From an uncultured Clostridia bacterium (GTDB taxonomy: Bacteria > Bacillota > Clostridia > Oscillospirales > Acutalibacteraceae), in assembly GCA_947305745.1 (NCBI GenBank), contig CAMZEH010000002.1:62001-126000 (forward strand): DNA of 64,000 bases, in the 5' to 3' direction. The translations under genes were made by a program, and so were the position numbers. Within the stretch, counting starts at the first letter, position 1. Every line of letters starts with the position of its first letter. Shown here piece by piece: positions 1 through 7,356 of this stretch. The notes beneath the pieces were generated by a model. The model worked only from the letters and a program-made list of their open reading frames with translations, was not told the DNA's origin and did not search any database.

Positions 1-676
1 CTTTTCCTTCTATAATTGCTTGCGAAATCGTTTCGCAAATAAGTTTAACGGCTCTGATAGCGTCGTCGTTTGCAGGGATTACATAATCAACGACATCGGG
101 GTCGCAGTTGGTGTCTACTATAGAAATTACCGGTATATCAAGCTTTCTGGCTTCCGCTACCGCTATCCTCTCTTTCTTGGGGTCAACGACAAAAAGAGCT
201 CCCGGGAGTTCTTTCATATCTTTTACTCCGCCCAAGAATTTTTCTAATTTTTCAATTTCCAGACGAAGTTTTACAACTTCTTTTTTCGGCAAAAGTTCGA
301 ATGTGCCGTCTTCTTCCATAGCTTTGAGCTGGTTGAGTCTGCTGACTCTTTTGCGTATTGTTGAGAAGTTTGTAAGCATTCCGCCAAGCCATCTCGCGTT
401 GACGAAGTAAGAACCTGATTTTAAAGCTTCCGCTTTAACCGACTCTTGAGCTTGCTTTTTTGTTCCTACGAACAAAATCGATTTCCCTTCTTCCGTCAAT
501 TCTTTGACGAATTTGTAAGCTTCATCCAACTTTCTGGATGTTTTTTGAAGGTCGATGATATAAATTCCGTTGCGCTGAGTAAATATATACTCCGCCATTT
601 TCGGGTTCCATCTGCGTGTTTGATGTCCGAAATGAACACCCGCCTCCAAAAGTTGTTTCATTGATACTACTGACAT
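1..676 (-). CDS. rpsB: 30S ribosomal protein S2 (3' end outside window)
   Basis: Small-subunit ribosomal protein S2. The minus-strand frame opens with [19 protein letters not shown] and continues with [12 protein letters not shown] and [10 protein letters not shown], all hallmark S2 segments. About 225 codons are present and no stop is reached, so the last residues lie left of the window. The start is fixed by an AGGAGG ribosome site at 685-690, eight bases before the ATG at 676-674. In most Firmicutes tsf (EF-Ts) follows rpsB and would lie outside the window. A strong vegetative promoter sits about 100 bp upstream, leaving a leader in which autogenous control by S2 is plausible but not shown. 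Confidence 0.97.
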   Translation of the reverse strand, partial: MSVVSMKQLLEAGVHFGHQTRRWNPKMAEYIFTQRNGIYIIDLQKTSRKLDEAYKFVKELTEEGKSILFVGTKKQAQESVKAEALKSGSYFVNARWLGGMLTNFSTIRKRVSRLNQLKAMEEDGTFELLPKKEVVKLRLEIEKLEKFLGGVKDMKELPGALFVVDPKKERIAVAEARKLDIPVISIVDTNCDPDVVDYVIPANDDAIRAVKLICETISQAIIEGK

Positions 677-774
677 ATACAATTCCTCCTTGGTTTTTTC
701 CTCCACCGGCGGATAACCCTTTTTGGGCACCTGTGTATTTGTATTTCTCGCCGATGTGTGTATTCAACTTAACC

Positions 775-803
775 AATATAACATATTTTTTTGCTGTTTG
801 CAA
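775..803 (-). promoter_or_regulatory. sigma-A type promoter of rpsB
   Basis: Read on the minus strand there is TTGCAA (798-803), a 17-base spacer and TATATT (775-780). Transcription would start near 768 and give a leader of about 90 nt before the rpsB start. The leader contains a G-rich stretch just before the ribosome site that could fold; S2 autoregulation through it is only an inference. Confidence 0.75.
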
Positions 804-896
804 GAGTTTTTTTGAGTTTTTGTACTGGCACCAAACATGGCGCCCAATCATAAAATAAAGTTATAACGATAAAATATCTCCGAGAAGGTGATTTTT

Positions 897-1574
897 TTGT
901 TTCTGAGCTTATTTAGTATTCTGGCGAGCGTACCATTTCTCGCGCTCCACTTAACAAGTGCGAATTCATTCCCGAAACCACTTTCAAGAGAAGAAGAAAA
1001 TAAATATATCGAGAAGCTTCAAAATGACGACCAAAATGCGAAAAGCAAACTTATCAAGCACAATCTGCGTCTAGTTGCGCATATCGCCAAAAAGTATTAT
1101 TCTGAAAAAACTGAATTTGATGACCTGATTTCTATCGGAACCATAGGTCTGATAAAGGCCGTAAACACATTCAAGCCTTCAAAAAATATTAAGCTGTCAA
1201 GCTATGCCTCAAGATGCATCGAAAATGAGATTTTGATGTATTTTCGCGCAGGTAAAAAGTCATCGCTTGACATCTCTATGAATGAACCCATCGAAACAGA
1301 CAAAAACGGCAACACTTTGACGCTTATGGATACCATATCCACAAGCGATACAATCTTAGAAACGATAGATACCAAAATAAATGTTCAGAAATTAAATAAA
1401 TATCTCGTAAAGAATTTATCACCGAGAGAAAGAATAATTATATGTATGCGCTACGGAATTTGCGGTTTTAAACCTCTTAAACAAAGGCAAGTAGCCAAAA
1501 AACTCGGCATATCACGCTCTTACGTTTCGAGAATCGAAAAAAAAGCGCTTGGAATTTTAAAAAAATCTTTTTAA
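897..1574 (+). CDS. sigK: RNA polymerase sporulation sigma factor sigma-K (intact, with pro-sequence)
   Basis: Late mother-cell sigma factor. A hydrophobic N-terminal pro-segment of roughly 20 residues is followed by NSFPKPLSREEENKYIEKL, matching the region where pro-sigma-K is cleaved by the SpoIVFB membrane protease. Region 2 motifs follow (HNLRLVAHIAKKY, DLISIGTIGLIKAVNTF, SYASRCIENEILMYFR), and region 4 ends with GISRSYVSRIEKKALGIL. I prefer the TTG at 897 because GAGAAGG (882-888) lies correctly before it; a GTG at 888 overlaps that site. In B. subtilis and C. difficile sigK is interrupted by the skin element. Here it is uninterrupted, while cotJC 2 kb downstream is interrupted. Confidence 0.93.
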   Translation: MFLSLFSILASVPFLALHLTSANSFPKPLSREEENKYIEKLQNDDQNAKSKLIKHNLRLVAHIAKKYYSEKTEFDDLISIGTIGLIKAVNTFKPSKNIKLSSYASRCIENEILMYFRAGKKSSLDISMNEPIETDKNGNTLTLMDTISTSDTILETIDTKINVQKLNKYLVKNLSPRERIIICMRYGICGFKPLKQRQVAKKLGISRSYVSRIEKKALGILKKSF

Positions 1575-1654
1575 AAATTATTAATGCTTGTAATTAGATT
1601 TTATACGTGATACAATATTCAGGCTGCCAAAAAATAAAATCGGAGGAATTAGAA

Positions 1655-2347
1655 TTGAAAGACCTTAAAAAATATATAATTGCGATTGCCATATCAACAT
1701 TTTTTTCAATAAATTATCAAGCTCATGCAGGTGCGGGTGTAAGCAAAGTGACATTGCCGGACGATTGCTTGCATCAAATAGAAATAATAAGAAAAGATTT
1801 TGCCGATATATTTTCCAAACGTCCCCAAGAGTACGACAGCTCAAAGCGTCTGACCATAATGATAGTACCATTTCAAGAATCGGAATGCGGTAAAAAACTT
1901 TCTCGTCGCCAAAGCGAACGTCAATTTTTCGCACAAGGTTTGGGGGCAAATCCGACAGATGAATTAAAAAAATCCTCTCGTAAATCACTTGCTCGACATC
2001 AAAGCGAATGTCAATTTGCAAGACCACTTTCAAAAAAAGCGGAAAAACTTATCGGATGTAGTATTATGCCCGATCAGATACCGGTGCCGTGTGCGAATTG
2101 GAAGTATAAAATATTTTCACTTATCAACAAAAAGGATCTGACACCCGCGCAAAAACTTTCTGTACTTAAATTGCTGTGTGAACCATGTTCGGAGGGAACG
2201 TTTATCTACGGAAACGTAGATAAAATTCAAAAATTAAAACCGGAACAAGTTATAAGCATTGAATCTTCGATGGAAGAAACAAACAGCGGTCTACTGAACA
2301 TAACGTGCAGGCTTACCGACGGAAACTGCCTTGTTTGTTTTATATAG
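1655..2347 (+). CDS. Unknown secreted protein with short internal duplication
   Basis: No family recognised. The start is the TTG at 1655, seven bases after GGAGG (1642-1646); the longer frame back to 1607 lacks a ribosome site. The N-terminus (LKDLKKYIIAIAISTFF, then AHAG) reads as a signal peptide. Two short similar segments, SRRQSERQFFAQ and ARHQSECQFARP, lie about 30 residues apart and are similar at DNA level too, suggesting a local duplication. The C-terminal half is cysteine-containing and ends in CLVCFI. It sits between sigK and cotJA in the same direction, so a sporulation role is possible but unsupported. Confidence 0.6.
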   Translation: MKDLKKYIIAIAISTFFSINYQAHAGAGVSKVTLPDDCLHQIEIIRKDFADIFSKRPQEYDSSKRLTIMIVPFQESECGKKLSRRQSERQFFAQGLGANPTDELKKSSRKSLARHQSECQFARPLSKKAEKLIGCSIMPDQIPVPCANWKYKIFSLINKKDLTPAQKLSVLKLLCEPCSEGTFIYGNVDKIQKLKPEQVISIESSMEETNSGLLNITCRLTDGNCLVCFI

Positions 2348-2378
2348 TGGTATTATTTCAAATATACTAATGCAAAAT

Positions 2379-2412
2379 GTTCGAATTTAAATTTCGGGCG
2401 TTTTTTATTTTT
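2379..2412 (+). terminator. Possible weak terminator
   Basis: An AT-rich near-palindrome (CGAATTTAAATTTCG) is followed by GGGCG and a T run. It lies just after the secreted-protein gene and before cotJA. The stem is weak, so this is tentative. Confidence 0.35.
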
Positions 2413-2506
2413 ACATAATTTCCCGTTTCTATTTGTCATTCACCTTAGTTAAAAGATATTCATAATATGGTATCGGAACAAATTCAAATCAAAAAGGAGA
2501 AAGAAT

Positions 2507-2707
2507 ATGAACAGTAAAATTTTTGCTATGAAAGCTGCGGAATACGGGATAACACCTTTCCCCGATGACCCGCAAGTCACAATGGCTTATATCCCGTATC
2601 AAATCGACGGGGCAGAAAATATATATAATCCCGAAAGAGGTATGTGTGCAGGCACTATGTTCCCGGATTTACACAAGCCTTTTATGCCTGAAGGAGATGA
2701 AAGATGA
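2507..2707 (+). CDS. cotJA: Spore coat associated protein CotJA
   Basis: Small (66 aa) inner spore-coat protein, first gene of the cotJABC operon. Family features are MAYIPYQIDGAENIYNPERG followed by GTMFPDLHKPF, matching the CotJA pattern of a tyrosine/proline-rich segment and a terminal FPxLxKPF. GGAGAAAG precedes the ATG. Its stop overlaps the cotJB start (ATGATG at 2704-2709), indicating translational coupling. In B. subtilis the operon is transcribed by mother-cell sigma-E; I could not identify a convincing sigma-E promoter here. Confidence 0.9.
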   Translation: MNSKIFAMKAAEYGITPFPDDPQVTMAYIPYQIDGAENIYNPERGMCAGTMFPDLHKPFMPEGDER

Positions 2708-2967
2708 TGTCAAAGCGTGAGCTACTTTTAAAGCGTATTGCGGCAATTGATTTTGCTGTAGTTGAGCTAAACCTTTACATGGATACTCATCCAGATGATG
2801 TTGAAATAAATGAAAAATTAAATATGTACCGCGAGAAAAGCGCCGATCTCAGAAGCGAATATGAATCTTTATATGGACCCTTAACGCTGGATAATCAGGA
2901 AAAAAATCAATGGGGCTGGATTTCAGACCCATGGCCTTGGAATAACTGTGAAGGAGATGAAAGATAA
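2704..2967 (+). CDS. cotJB: Spore coat protein CotJB
   Basis: Small (87 aa) coat protein of the CotJB family. Diagnostic are LLKRIAAIDFAVVELNLYM followed by DTHPDD, and the tryptophan/proline-rich C-terminus WISDPWPW. The start overlaps the end of cotJA by four bases, and the stop (2965-2967) shares one base with the cotJC ATG (2967-2969). All three genes therefore form one tightly coupled transcript, which makes the break inside cotJC clear. A second in-frame ATG at 2707 could also be used. Confidence 0.9.
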   Translation: MMSKRELLLKRIAAIDFAVVELNLYMDTHPDDVEINEKLNMYREKSADLRSEYESLYGPLTLDNQEKNQWGWISDPWPWNNCEGDER

Positions 2968-3080
2968 TGTGGGTTTATGAAAAAAAATTGCAATATCCTG
3001 TAAAAATTAAAAATACCAATCCAAAACTTGCAAAAATGATAATCACTCAATATGGTGGTCCAAACACCGAAAGGATATAA
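2967..3080 (+). CDS. cotJC: cotJC, first segment (codons 1-31), interrupted by element 1
   Basis: N-terminal piece of the manganese-catalase-like coat protein CotJC. The frame begins MWVYEKKLQYPVK and reaches ITQYGG, the start of the conserved QYGGPDGEL motif. It then leaves the family: it continues PNTERI and stops at 3078-3080, inside element 1. The missing sequence resumes in frame at 6871. The break falls just before the metal-ligand glutamate (residue 35 of the rebuilt protein). Joining 2967-3058, 6873-7187 and 22657-22852 gives 200 codons, a normal CotJC length. Uninterrupted translation of this piece would give a useless 37-residue peptide. Confidence 0.9.
   Translation: MWVYEKKLQYPVKIKNTNPKLAKMIITQYGGPNTERI
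3051..3079. other. attL of element 1
   Basis: Host sequence (CAATATGGT) meets element sequence (TCCAAACACC) at the GG core 3057-3058. The element arm carries GATATA at 3074-3079, mirrored by TATATC at 6849-6854 on the other arm, as expected for the two arms of a serine-integrase attP. Confidence 0.75.
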
Positions 3081-3083
3081 TAA

Positions 3084-3284
3084 TTAGGTCATCGGCGATA
3101 AAAAATTTTTCCACTCATCTTGCTGCGATGAATAGTAATTTGAAATTTGTTTACTTAAATTTTTGCATATAGAGGACATCATTTTTTTTCTCTCGTTTTC
3201 GTCAAGTTCATCAATCGAGATTACAGTGCCATCCGGTAGAATCACCTTCGATGGCAGCAGTATTAGATTATTTTTGCTTTTCAT
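3084..3284 (-). CDS. Small element-borne protein of unknown function
   Basis: A 66-residue protein next to attL. It contains VILPDGTVISIDELDENERK and then a predicted helix (KKMMSSICKNLSKQISNYY). I do not recognise the family. Its position beside the attachment site, opposite the recombinase, makes a recombination directionality factor or regulator conceivable, but nothing in the sequence proves it. No signal peptide or membrane segment is seen. Confidence 0.5.
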   Translation of the reverse strand: MKSKNNLILLPSKVILPDGTVISIDELDENERKKMMSSICKNLSKQISNYYSSQQDEWKNFLSPMT

Positions 3285-3386
3285 TTTATCTCACACCTAC
3301 TTTTTTATTAAATATATGATTGCTCTATATCCTCAAGACCATAAAAATTATTGCTTTTAATTTTAATATTAGTTTTTATAATAGCA

Positions 3387-3425
3387 AAATAAACCGCTCA
3401 AACTACTTGTTTGAACGGTTTATTT
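3387..3425. terminator. Bidirectional rho-independent terminator
   Basis: A strong stem (AAACCGCTCAAAC / GTTTGAACGGTTT) with a TACTT loop and T-rich tails on both strands. It lies between the convergent ends of the 3446-5065 minus gene and the small plus-strand intergenic region, and would end the lectin/glycosyltransferase transcript. Confidence 0.8.
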
Positions 3426-3445
3426 TGGTTTTTTAGATGTTGATT

Positions 3446-5065
3446 TTAATGATTGTCCTGGGTGATTGATCTCAAATTTTCCAAGGACTTTTTAAATATT
3501 TCATTCGAAGTGATTTTTAAATTGTCTTGCAAGGTGCCATATTCGTCTTGAGGGCAGTTTATGGCTTTTTCCATTGCGTACCCGAGATTATTATCGTCTA
3601 TAATAGCATTTTCAGAATTAAAATGGTAAAAATCTGCGAATTCTTTATTAATAACGGGCGGTGTATTAAACCCATAGACTAACTGAGCATTACCCGTTAC
3701 CCGAGTGGTTTTATAGCGCAAATGATCTTCAGATTCCGGATCGAGAAGCATTAAAATAAAATCCGCGTTTTTGACTTCATCGTACATTTGTTTGTAACTG
3801 ACCCTGCCTTTGAAATCAAAATATTCTTTTATGCTTTCGGGAATATCTAAACTTGCGTTTCTTCCGAAGACTGTAATTTTAAAATCTAATTTTTTTTTGG
3901 ACAGCTCTTGCACAGCACCTAGCAACTGACTGTAATTCCTGCATTTTGCCCATGTGTTGCCCACAACAACGAAATTCGTTTTCTTATTTTTTGAAGTTAT
4001 TGGAATTTGACCGAAATAATGCGGATTTATGTATGTACCATGGCTAACCTCGCCCAAAGTAACCACTCGCTTCCTTCGGAGCAAATCATCAAAACCACTG
4101 TCTTTTGGCGTATCGGTCGCATGGTCAACCACTATAGAGTTGGGCAATTGGAATATATTCAAACACCTAAACGCTCTCTTTGCGCCGGAATTAATAGTAT
4201 TTAAAAATACATATTTATATTTACGCAGTATCGAACGCAGTATCAGTTTATTATTAAATATTTCTTTGTTACTTTTATAACCATAAATTTCTAACTTATC
4301 GGTTTTATCGAAAGCGCAAAAACTGTCAACCCCTTCGTCCAATATGAGTACATCGACATTGTAGCCCAAATCCAGAAAATACTTCGCGTAACCCGGCAAA
4401 CACTCGTGATGATAATTATTCGGCTCAAAAAGCAGTACGGTATTCTCTTTAGTATTTTTTGATATAAAATTCTCCATATTTCCGCAGAACAAATTATCAA
4501 TTTTTCTGAATTTGCCCAAATTTTTTGAGCATTTCGCAAGTTTGAATTTTTGTGCTTTACCACTGTTCTTTCGCAGACACTTTATATCTCCACCATTTGC
4601 TTCGCTGAAGTTCGTCACCGTCATATATAATCCGTTGGATTTCGAAATTATCCCGTAGGTACCGTCATCGTTTTTCTCAACTGCCCATTTTTGAGCATCT
4701 TTGCCGTTATCAGTGCGTTCGCATACTAAATTATCCGCTTTTTTAGTGCTATACAGTGATTCCAACATCTTACCTGAATATTTCGATTGAATCGTATAGT
4801 AGCCGGCCCCGTCGTATAAAAAATTAAACTTATCGGCGTCCCCCAAGCTGTGGATGTTAGACTTTGCCTTAGTTTTGTTTTCTTTTTTTGAATGATAAAT
4901 ATCCGCTGCTTCTTTTCCGCGCAATACGCTTTTTATTCGATATGTGCCATTTTCCGGTGAAGGCTTCAAAGTTGTGGCCCCACATTCATAAGCGCTAAAA
5001 ATGCTACTGGTAAGACAAATCATCAAAAAAACACCGGATAATTTTTTAAAAATTTTCCTATCCAT
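3446..5065 (-). CDS. Secreted ricin-B-lectin / glycosyltransferase-like fusion protein (cargo of element 1)
   Basis: 539 residues in three parts. Residues 1-30 look like a signal peptide (KKLSGVFLMICLTSSIFSAY). Residues about 35-175 resemble a ricin-type beta-trefoil lectin (GTYRIKSVLRGKEA, GYYTIQSKYSGKMLE, AQKWAVEKNDDGTYGI). Residues about 200-539 resemble a GT-B glycosyltransferase: an N-lobe with LLFEPNNYHHECLPGYAKYF and a C-lobe with NFVVVGNTWAKCRNY, KITVFGRNASL, FDFKGRVSYKQMYDEV and ADFILMLLDPESEDHLRYKT. The same protein having a signal peptide and a nucleotide-sugar-type fold is unusual, because sugar nucleotides are not expected outside the membrane. It may act in the forespore intermembrane space or simply bind glycans. 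Domain calls are by eye. Confidence 0.65.
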   Translation of the reverse strand: MDRKIFKKLSGVFLMICLTSSIFSAYECGATTLKPSPENGTYRIKSVLRGKEAADIYHSKKENKTKAKSNIHSLGDADKFNFLYDGAGYYTIQSKYSGKMLESLYSTKKADNLVCERTDNGKDAQKWAVEKNDDGTYGIISKSNGLYMTVTNFSEANGGDIKCLRKNSGKAQKFKLAKCSKNLGKFRKIDNLFCGNMENFISKNTKENTVLLFEPNNYHHECLPGYAKYFLDLGYNVDVLILDEGVDSFCAFDKTDKLEIYGYKSNKEIFNNKLILRSILRKYKYVFLNTINSGAKRAFRCLNIFQLPNSIVVDHATDTPKDSGFDDLLRRKRVVTLGEVSHGTYINPHYFGQIPITSKNKKTNFVVVGNTWAKCRNYSQLLGAVQELSKKKLDFKITVFGRNASLDIPESIKEYFDFKGRVSYKQMYDEVKNADFILMLLDPESEDHLRYKTTRVTGNAQLVYGFNTPPVINKEFADFYHFNSENAIIDDNNLGYAMEKAINCPQDEYGTLQDNLKITSNEIFKKSLENLRSITQDNH

Positions 5066-5399
5066 TATATTAAACCTCGCTTTATAAATAATATTAATTA
5101 AATCGACATTGAACCATATAGTTCAACAAAGATTTCAATGTTATTTTATAAAATCATCTCAAATTATGCAATTAAATTTAGAGTTTAGGGCTTATTATAT
5201 TTTGCAATCGTGTCCATTAAGTTTTAAACACTCTCGCCAAAAATTATCTCGTTCGCAAAATTCATACTAGAATATGTAGATGTTCATAGGTACAAACGCC
5301 CGCACAGCTCATAAAAATCCAAAAAAAATAATAAGTTTAATAAACTAAAAAATAAAAGTATTAAGTCTCAAACTAATACGGATTTTGTGAGGTAAAATA
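5066..5399. other. Intergenic region of element 1
   Basis: AT-rich spacer between the divergent lectin/glycosyltransferase gene and the recombinase gene, and so presumably the promoter region for both. I see no gene in it. I looked for a sigma-E or sigma-K type promoter before the recombinase and found no convincing match. Confidence 0.5.
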
Positions 5400-6830
5400 A
5401 TGAAAACGGCCGCTGCATACATAAGAGTATCCACGGAAGATCAAACAGAATTTTCACCCGACAGCCAAATTAAAAAAATTCAAGAATACGCCGTTCACAA
5501 TAATATCGTTCTGCCTAAAAAATTTATATTTGTAGATGAAGGCATCAGTGGGAAATATGCAACAAAACGTCCCGAATTCATGAAAATGATATCGGCCGCA
5601 AAAACAAAACCAAAACCGTTTGACTTGATATTAGTGTGGAAATTTTCAAGATTTGCACGCAACCGACAAGACAGCATAGTTTACAAATCAATGCTCAGAA
5701 AAGATTTTAATATTGATGTGATATCCATAACAGAGCAATTATCAAAGGACCCCACGTCTATGTTAATCGAAGCTCTTTTAGAAGCAATGGATGAATACTA
5801 CTCCATCAACCTAGCTCAAGAAGTAAGGAGAGGAATGAATGAAAAATTTTCGAGGGGCGGAGTCGTCAGTTCCCCCCCGTTTGGATACAAAATGGGTAGA
5901 AACAATTTTGAACCGGATGAGAGAAATTCTCAAGTCGTAAAAATGATCTTTGATGATTTTACAAACGGTATGTCCACAAGAGAAATAGCAGTCAAACTAA
6001 ACAACATGGGTATAAGCTCGAAACGCGGCAATAAATTTGAAAACCGAACTGTAGAATATATTCTTTTGAACCCTGTATATATCGGAAAATTAAGGCGTAA
6101 TATGAACGGATTCGATAAACGCGACAGATATCGTACCGGAAAAGATATTGCTTTTGTCAATGGCAAACATACGCCCATAATAGATACCAAAACTTTTGAA
6201 TCGGCACAAAATATGCTCTTAGGTATAAAAAAACGTCATAGATCGGATACCAAAAGAACTTTTAAAGGCTTTATGCTTAAGGGGCTTGTGCGCTGCGGAA
6301 ATTGCGGCGCCACATTAACACAATCAGCTCGTGGTAAATCACTACAGTGTAATAAATACGCCAAAGGCCAGTGTGACAGAAGCCATAGTATATCTATAAC
6401 CAAAATAAATAAAGCGATTTTGATGAAACTGCAAACAGATATAACCGGAGGAATGTTAGACATCACTCTCAAAAATGCAAATAATAACAGCACAAAAAAC
6501 ATTTCAAAAATACTACTGAGAAAAGAATATCGAAGATTGGAAAGAGTAAAACTGGCATACGAAAATGGCATAGATTCAGCAGATGAATATAAAATAAATA
6601 AAGAAAAAATACTAAAAAGAATCAAAGGTTTGAATAGAGAAATTTCAAAATCTGTTGATAACAGCATAAAAGCAAAAAGCAAATTAAAAATGCAGCTTAA
6701 AAATGTGTTGGAAAAACTTGAATCCACAAAATTAAGCGAGTGCGAAAAGAACGTAATCTTAAAAGCATTAATACATAAGATCACATTTAACAGAAGTGAC
6801 AATAGCCTTCAAATATACTATTATATATAG
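5400..6830 (+). CDS. Large serine recombinase of element 1
   Basis: 476-residue site-specific DNA recombinase. The N-terminal resolvase domain starts AAAYIRVSTEDQTEFSPDSQ, with the catalytic serine in IRVST; VWKFSRFARNRQDS and EEYYSINLAQEVRRG-like segments follow. The middle recombinase domain has PPFGYKMG, STREIAVKLNNMGI and ILLNPVYIGKLRRN. A zinc-ribbon with two CxxC-type pairs follows (GLVRCGNCGATL, LQCNKYAKGQC), then a C-terminal coiled coil. Such enzymes insert and excise DNA at attP/attB. The gene ends 40 bp before the right junction, the usual position for an element-encoded integrase. It shares little with the element 2 enzyme outside the family motifs. Confidence 0.95.
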   Translation: MKTAAAYIRVSTEDQTEFSPDSQIKKIQEYAVHNNIVLPKKFIFVDEGISGKYATKRPEFMKMISAAKTKPKPFDLILVWKFSRFARNRQDSIVYKSMLRKDFNIDVISITEQLSKDPTSMLIEALLEAMDEYYSINLAQEVRRGMNEKFSRGGVVSSPPFGYKMGRNNFEPDERNSQVVKMIFDDFTNGMSTREIAVKLNNMGISSKRGNKFENRTVEYILLNPVYIGKLRRNMNGFDKRDRYRTGKDIAFVNGKHTPIIDTKTFESAQNMLLGIKKRHRSDTKRTFKGFMLKGLVRCGNCGATLTQSARGKSLQCNKYAKGQCDRSHSISITKINKAILMKLQTDITGGMLDITLKNANNNSTKNISKILLRKEYRRLERVKLAYENGIDSADEYKINKEKILKRIKGLNREISKSVDNSIKAKSKLKMQLKNVLEKLESTKLSECEKNVILKALIHKITFNRSDNSLQIYYYI

Positions 6831-6848
6831 TGGTTTTTGTTTGTTAGG

Positions 6849-6880
6849 TATATCTTTTTAGGAATTCGGGGGACCTGATG
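6849..6880. other. attR of element 1
   Basis: Element arm (TATATC at 6849-6854, AATTCGGG) meets host cotJC (ACCTGATGG) at the GG core 6871-6872. From 6871 the frame reads GPDGELGASLRYL, continuing the CotJC family exactly where the first segment stopped. Confidence 0.78.
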
Positions 6881-7203
6881 GCGAACTTGGCGCATCACTA
6901 AGGTATCTGAGCCAAAGATTTTCAATGCCTTATCCCGAACTGAAAGCTATTTTGACAGATATCGGCACGGAAGAACTCGGCCATCTTGAAATGATAGGTT
7001 CTATCGTGTATCAGCTCACAAAAAATCTCACACCTGAAGAAATTAAAAAAGCAGGTTTTGAAGATTATTTTGTTGATCATACAACGGGCATATATCCGAC
7101 CTCCGCGAGCGGCCAGCCATATACGGCAGCCAGCATGCAGGTTAAAGGCGACCCGATAACCGATTTGCATGAGGATTTGGCAGCAGAAGCTGCAACCACA
7201 TAA
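6871..7203 (+). CDS. cotJC: cotJC, middle segment (codons 31-136), flanked by both elements
   Basis: Middle part of the manganese-catalase-like coat protein. It contains the metal-ligand helix GPDGELGASLRYL, then LTDIGTEELGHLEMIGSIVY (the ExxH-type ligand pair), the loop SGQPYTAASMQVKGDPI and DLHEDLAAE. It has no start codon or ribosome site at its left edge; the internal ATG at 6925 is not a plausible start. On the right it runs six codons past the element 2 core and stops at 7201-7203. The family's last two helices are missing here and are found at 22655-22852. Confidence 0.9.
   Translation, partial: GPDGELGASLRYLSQRFSMPYPELKAILTDIGTEELGHLEMIGSIVYQLTKNLTPEEIKKAGFEDYFVDHTTGIYPTSASGQPYTAASMQVKGDPITDLHEDLAAEAATT
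7172..7203. other. attL of element 2
   Basis: Host GATTTGGCAGCA joins element AGCTGCAACCACATAAG at the GA core 7186-7187. The element arm GCTGCAAC....TAAG is the mirror image of the arm at the right end (CTTA....GTTGCAGC at 22638-22653). Confidence 0.82.
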
Positions 7204-7356
7204 GAACTACATTTAAAAAATAAATAATTTTAAAGCAAGTGATAAAATAATTAGTCCTACTAAAAATATTTAATTTTAATTTATTTGAAAATAATCGTGT
7301 TTTGGATTAGTATATTTTGTAAGAAAACAAATTTTAAAATAAGGGGAGCGTAAAAA

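Larger units (their letters stand above)
3057..6870. mobile_element. Element 1: small skin-like serine-recombinase element inside cotJC
   Basis: A 3,814-bp insertion between codons 30 and 31 of cotJC. The shared core is GG (3057-3058 and 6871-6872), within GGTGGTCC on the left and GGGGGACC on the right. It holds three genes: a 66-residue protein, a secreted lectin/glycosyltransferase-like protein (both minus), and a large serine recombinase (plus) ending 40 bp before the right junction. The attB rebuilt from the flanks is partly symmetric around GG (ATATGGT-GG-ACCTGAT). No structural phage or conjugation genes are present. Exact excision restores the reading frame through GGPDGEL. Excision during sporulation is inferred by analogy with skin. 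Confidence 0.88.

Noticed and set aside
522..851. 109-codon minus-strand frame covering the rpsB start and leader
   Set aside because: It overlaps the real rpsB frame in another phase and includes its promoter; no ribosome site and no family match.
1890..2020. The repeat in the 1655-2347 gene as a CRISPR or transposon end
   Set aside because: Only two imperfect copies inside a coding frame, with no spacers and no transposase nearby.
2420..2506. sigma-E promoter before cotJA (CATAATAT near 2459-2467)
   Set aside because: A -10-like sequence is visible, but the best -35 candidate gives an 18-base spacer instead of 14-15, so I did not list it.
5930..6802. Long minus-strand frames opposite the element 1 recombinase
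   Set aside because: They are reverse-strand shadows of a strongly conserved recombinase; residue content is not protein-like and no ribosome sites precede them.
6925..7203. Stand-alone 92-codon frame starting with an internal ATG as a separate gene
   Set aside because: It is the in-frame middle of cotJC; there is no ribosome site before the ATG, and family homology extends upstream to 6871.
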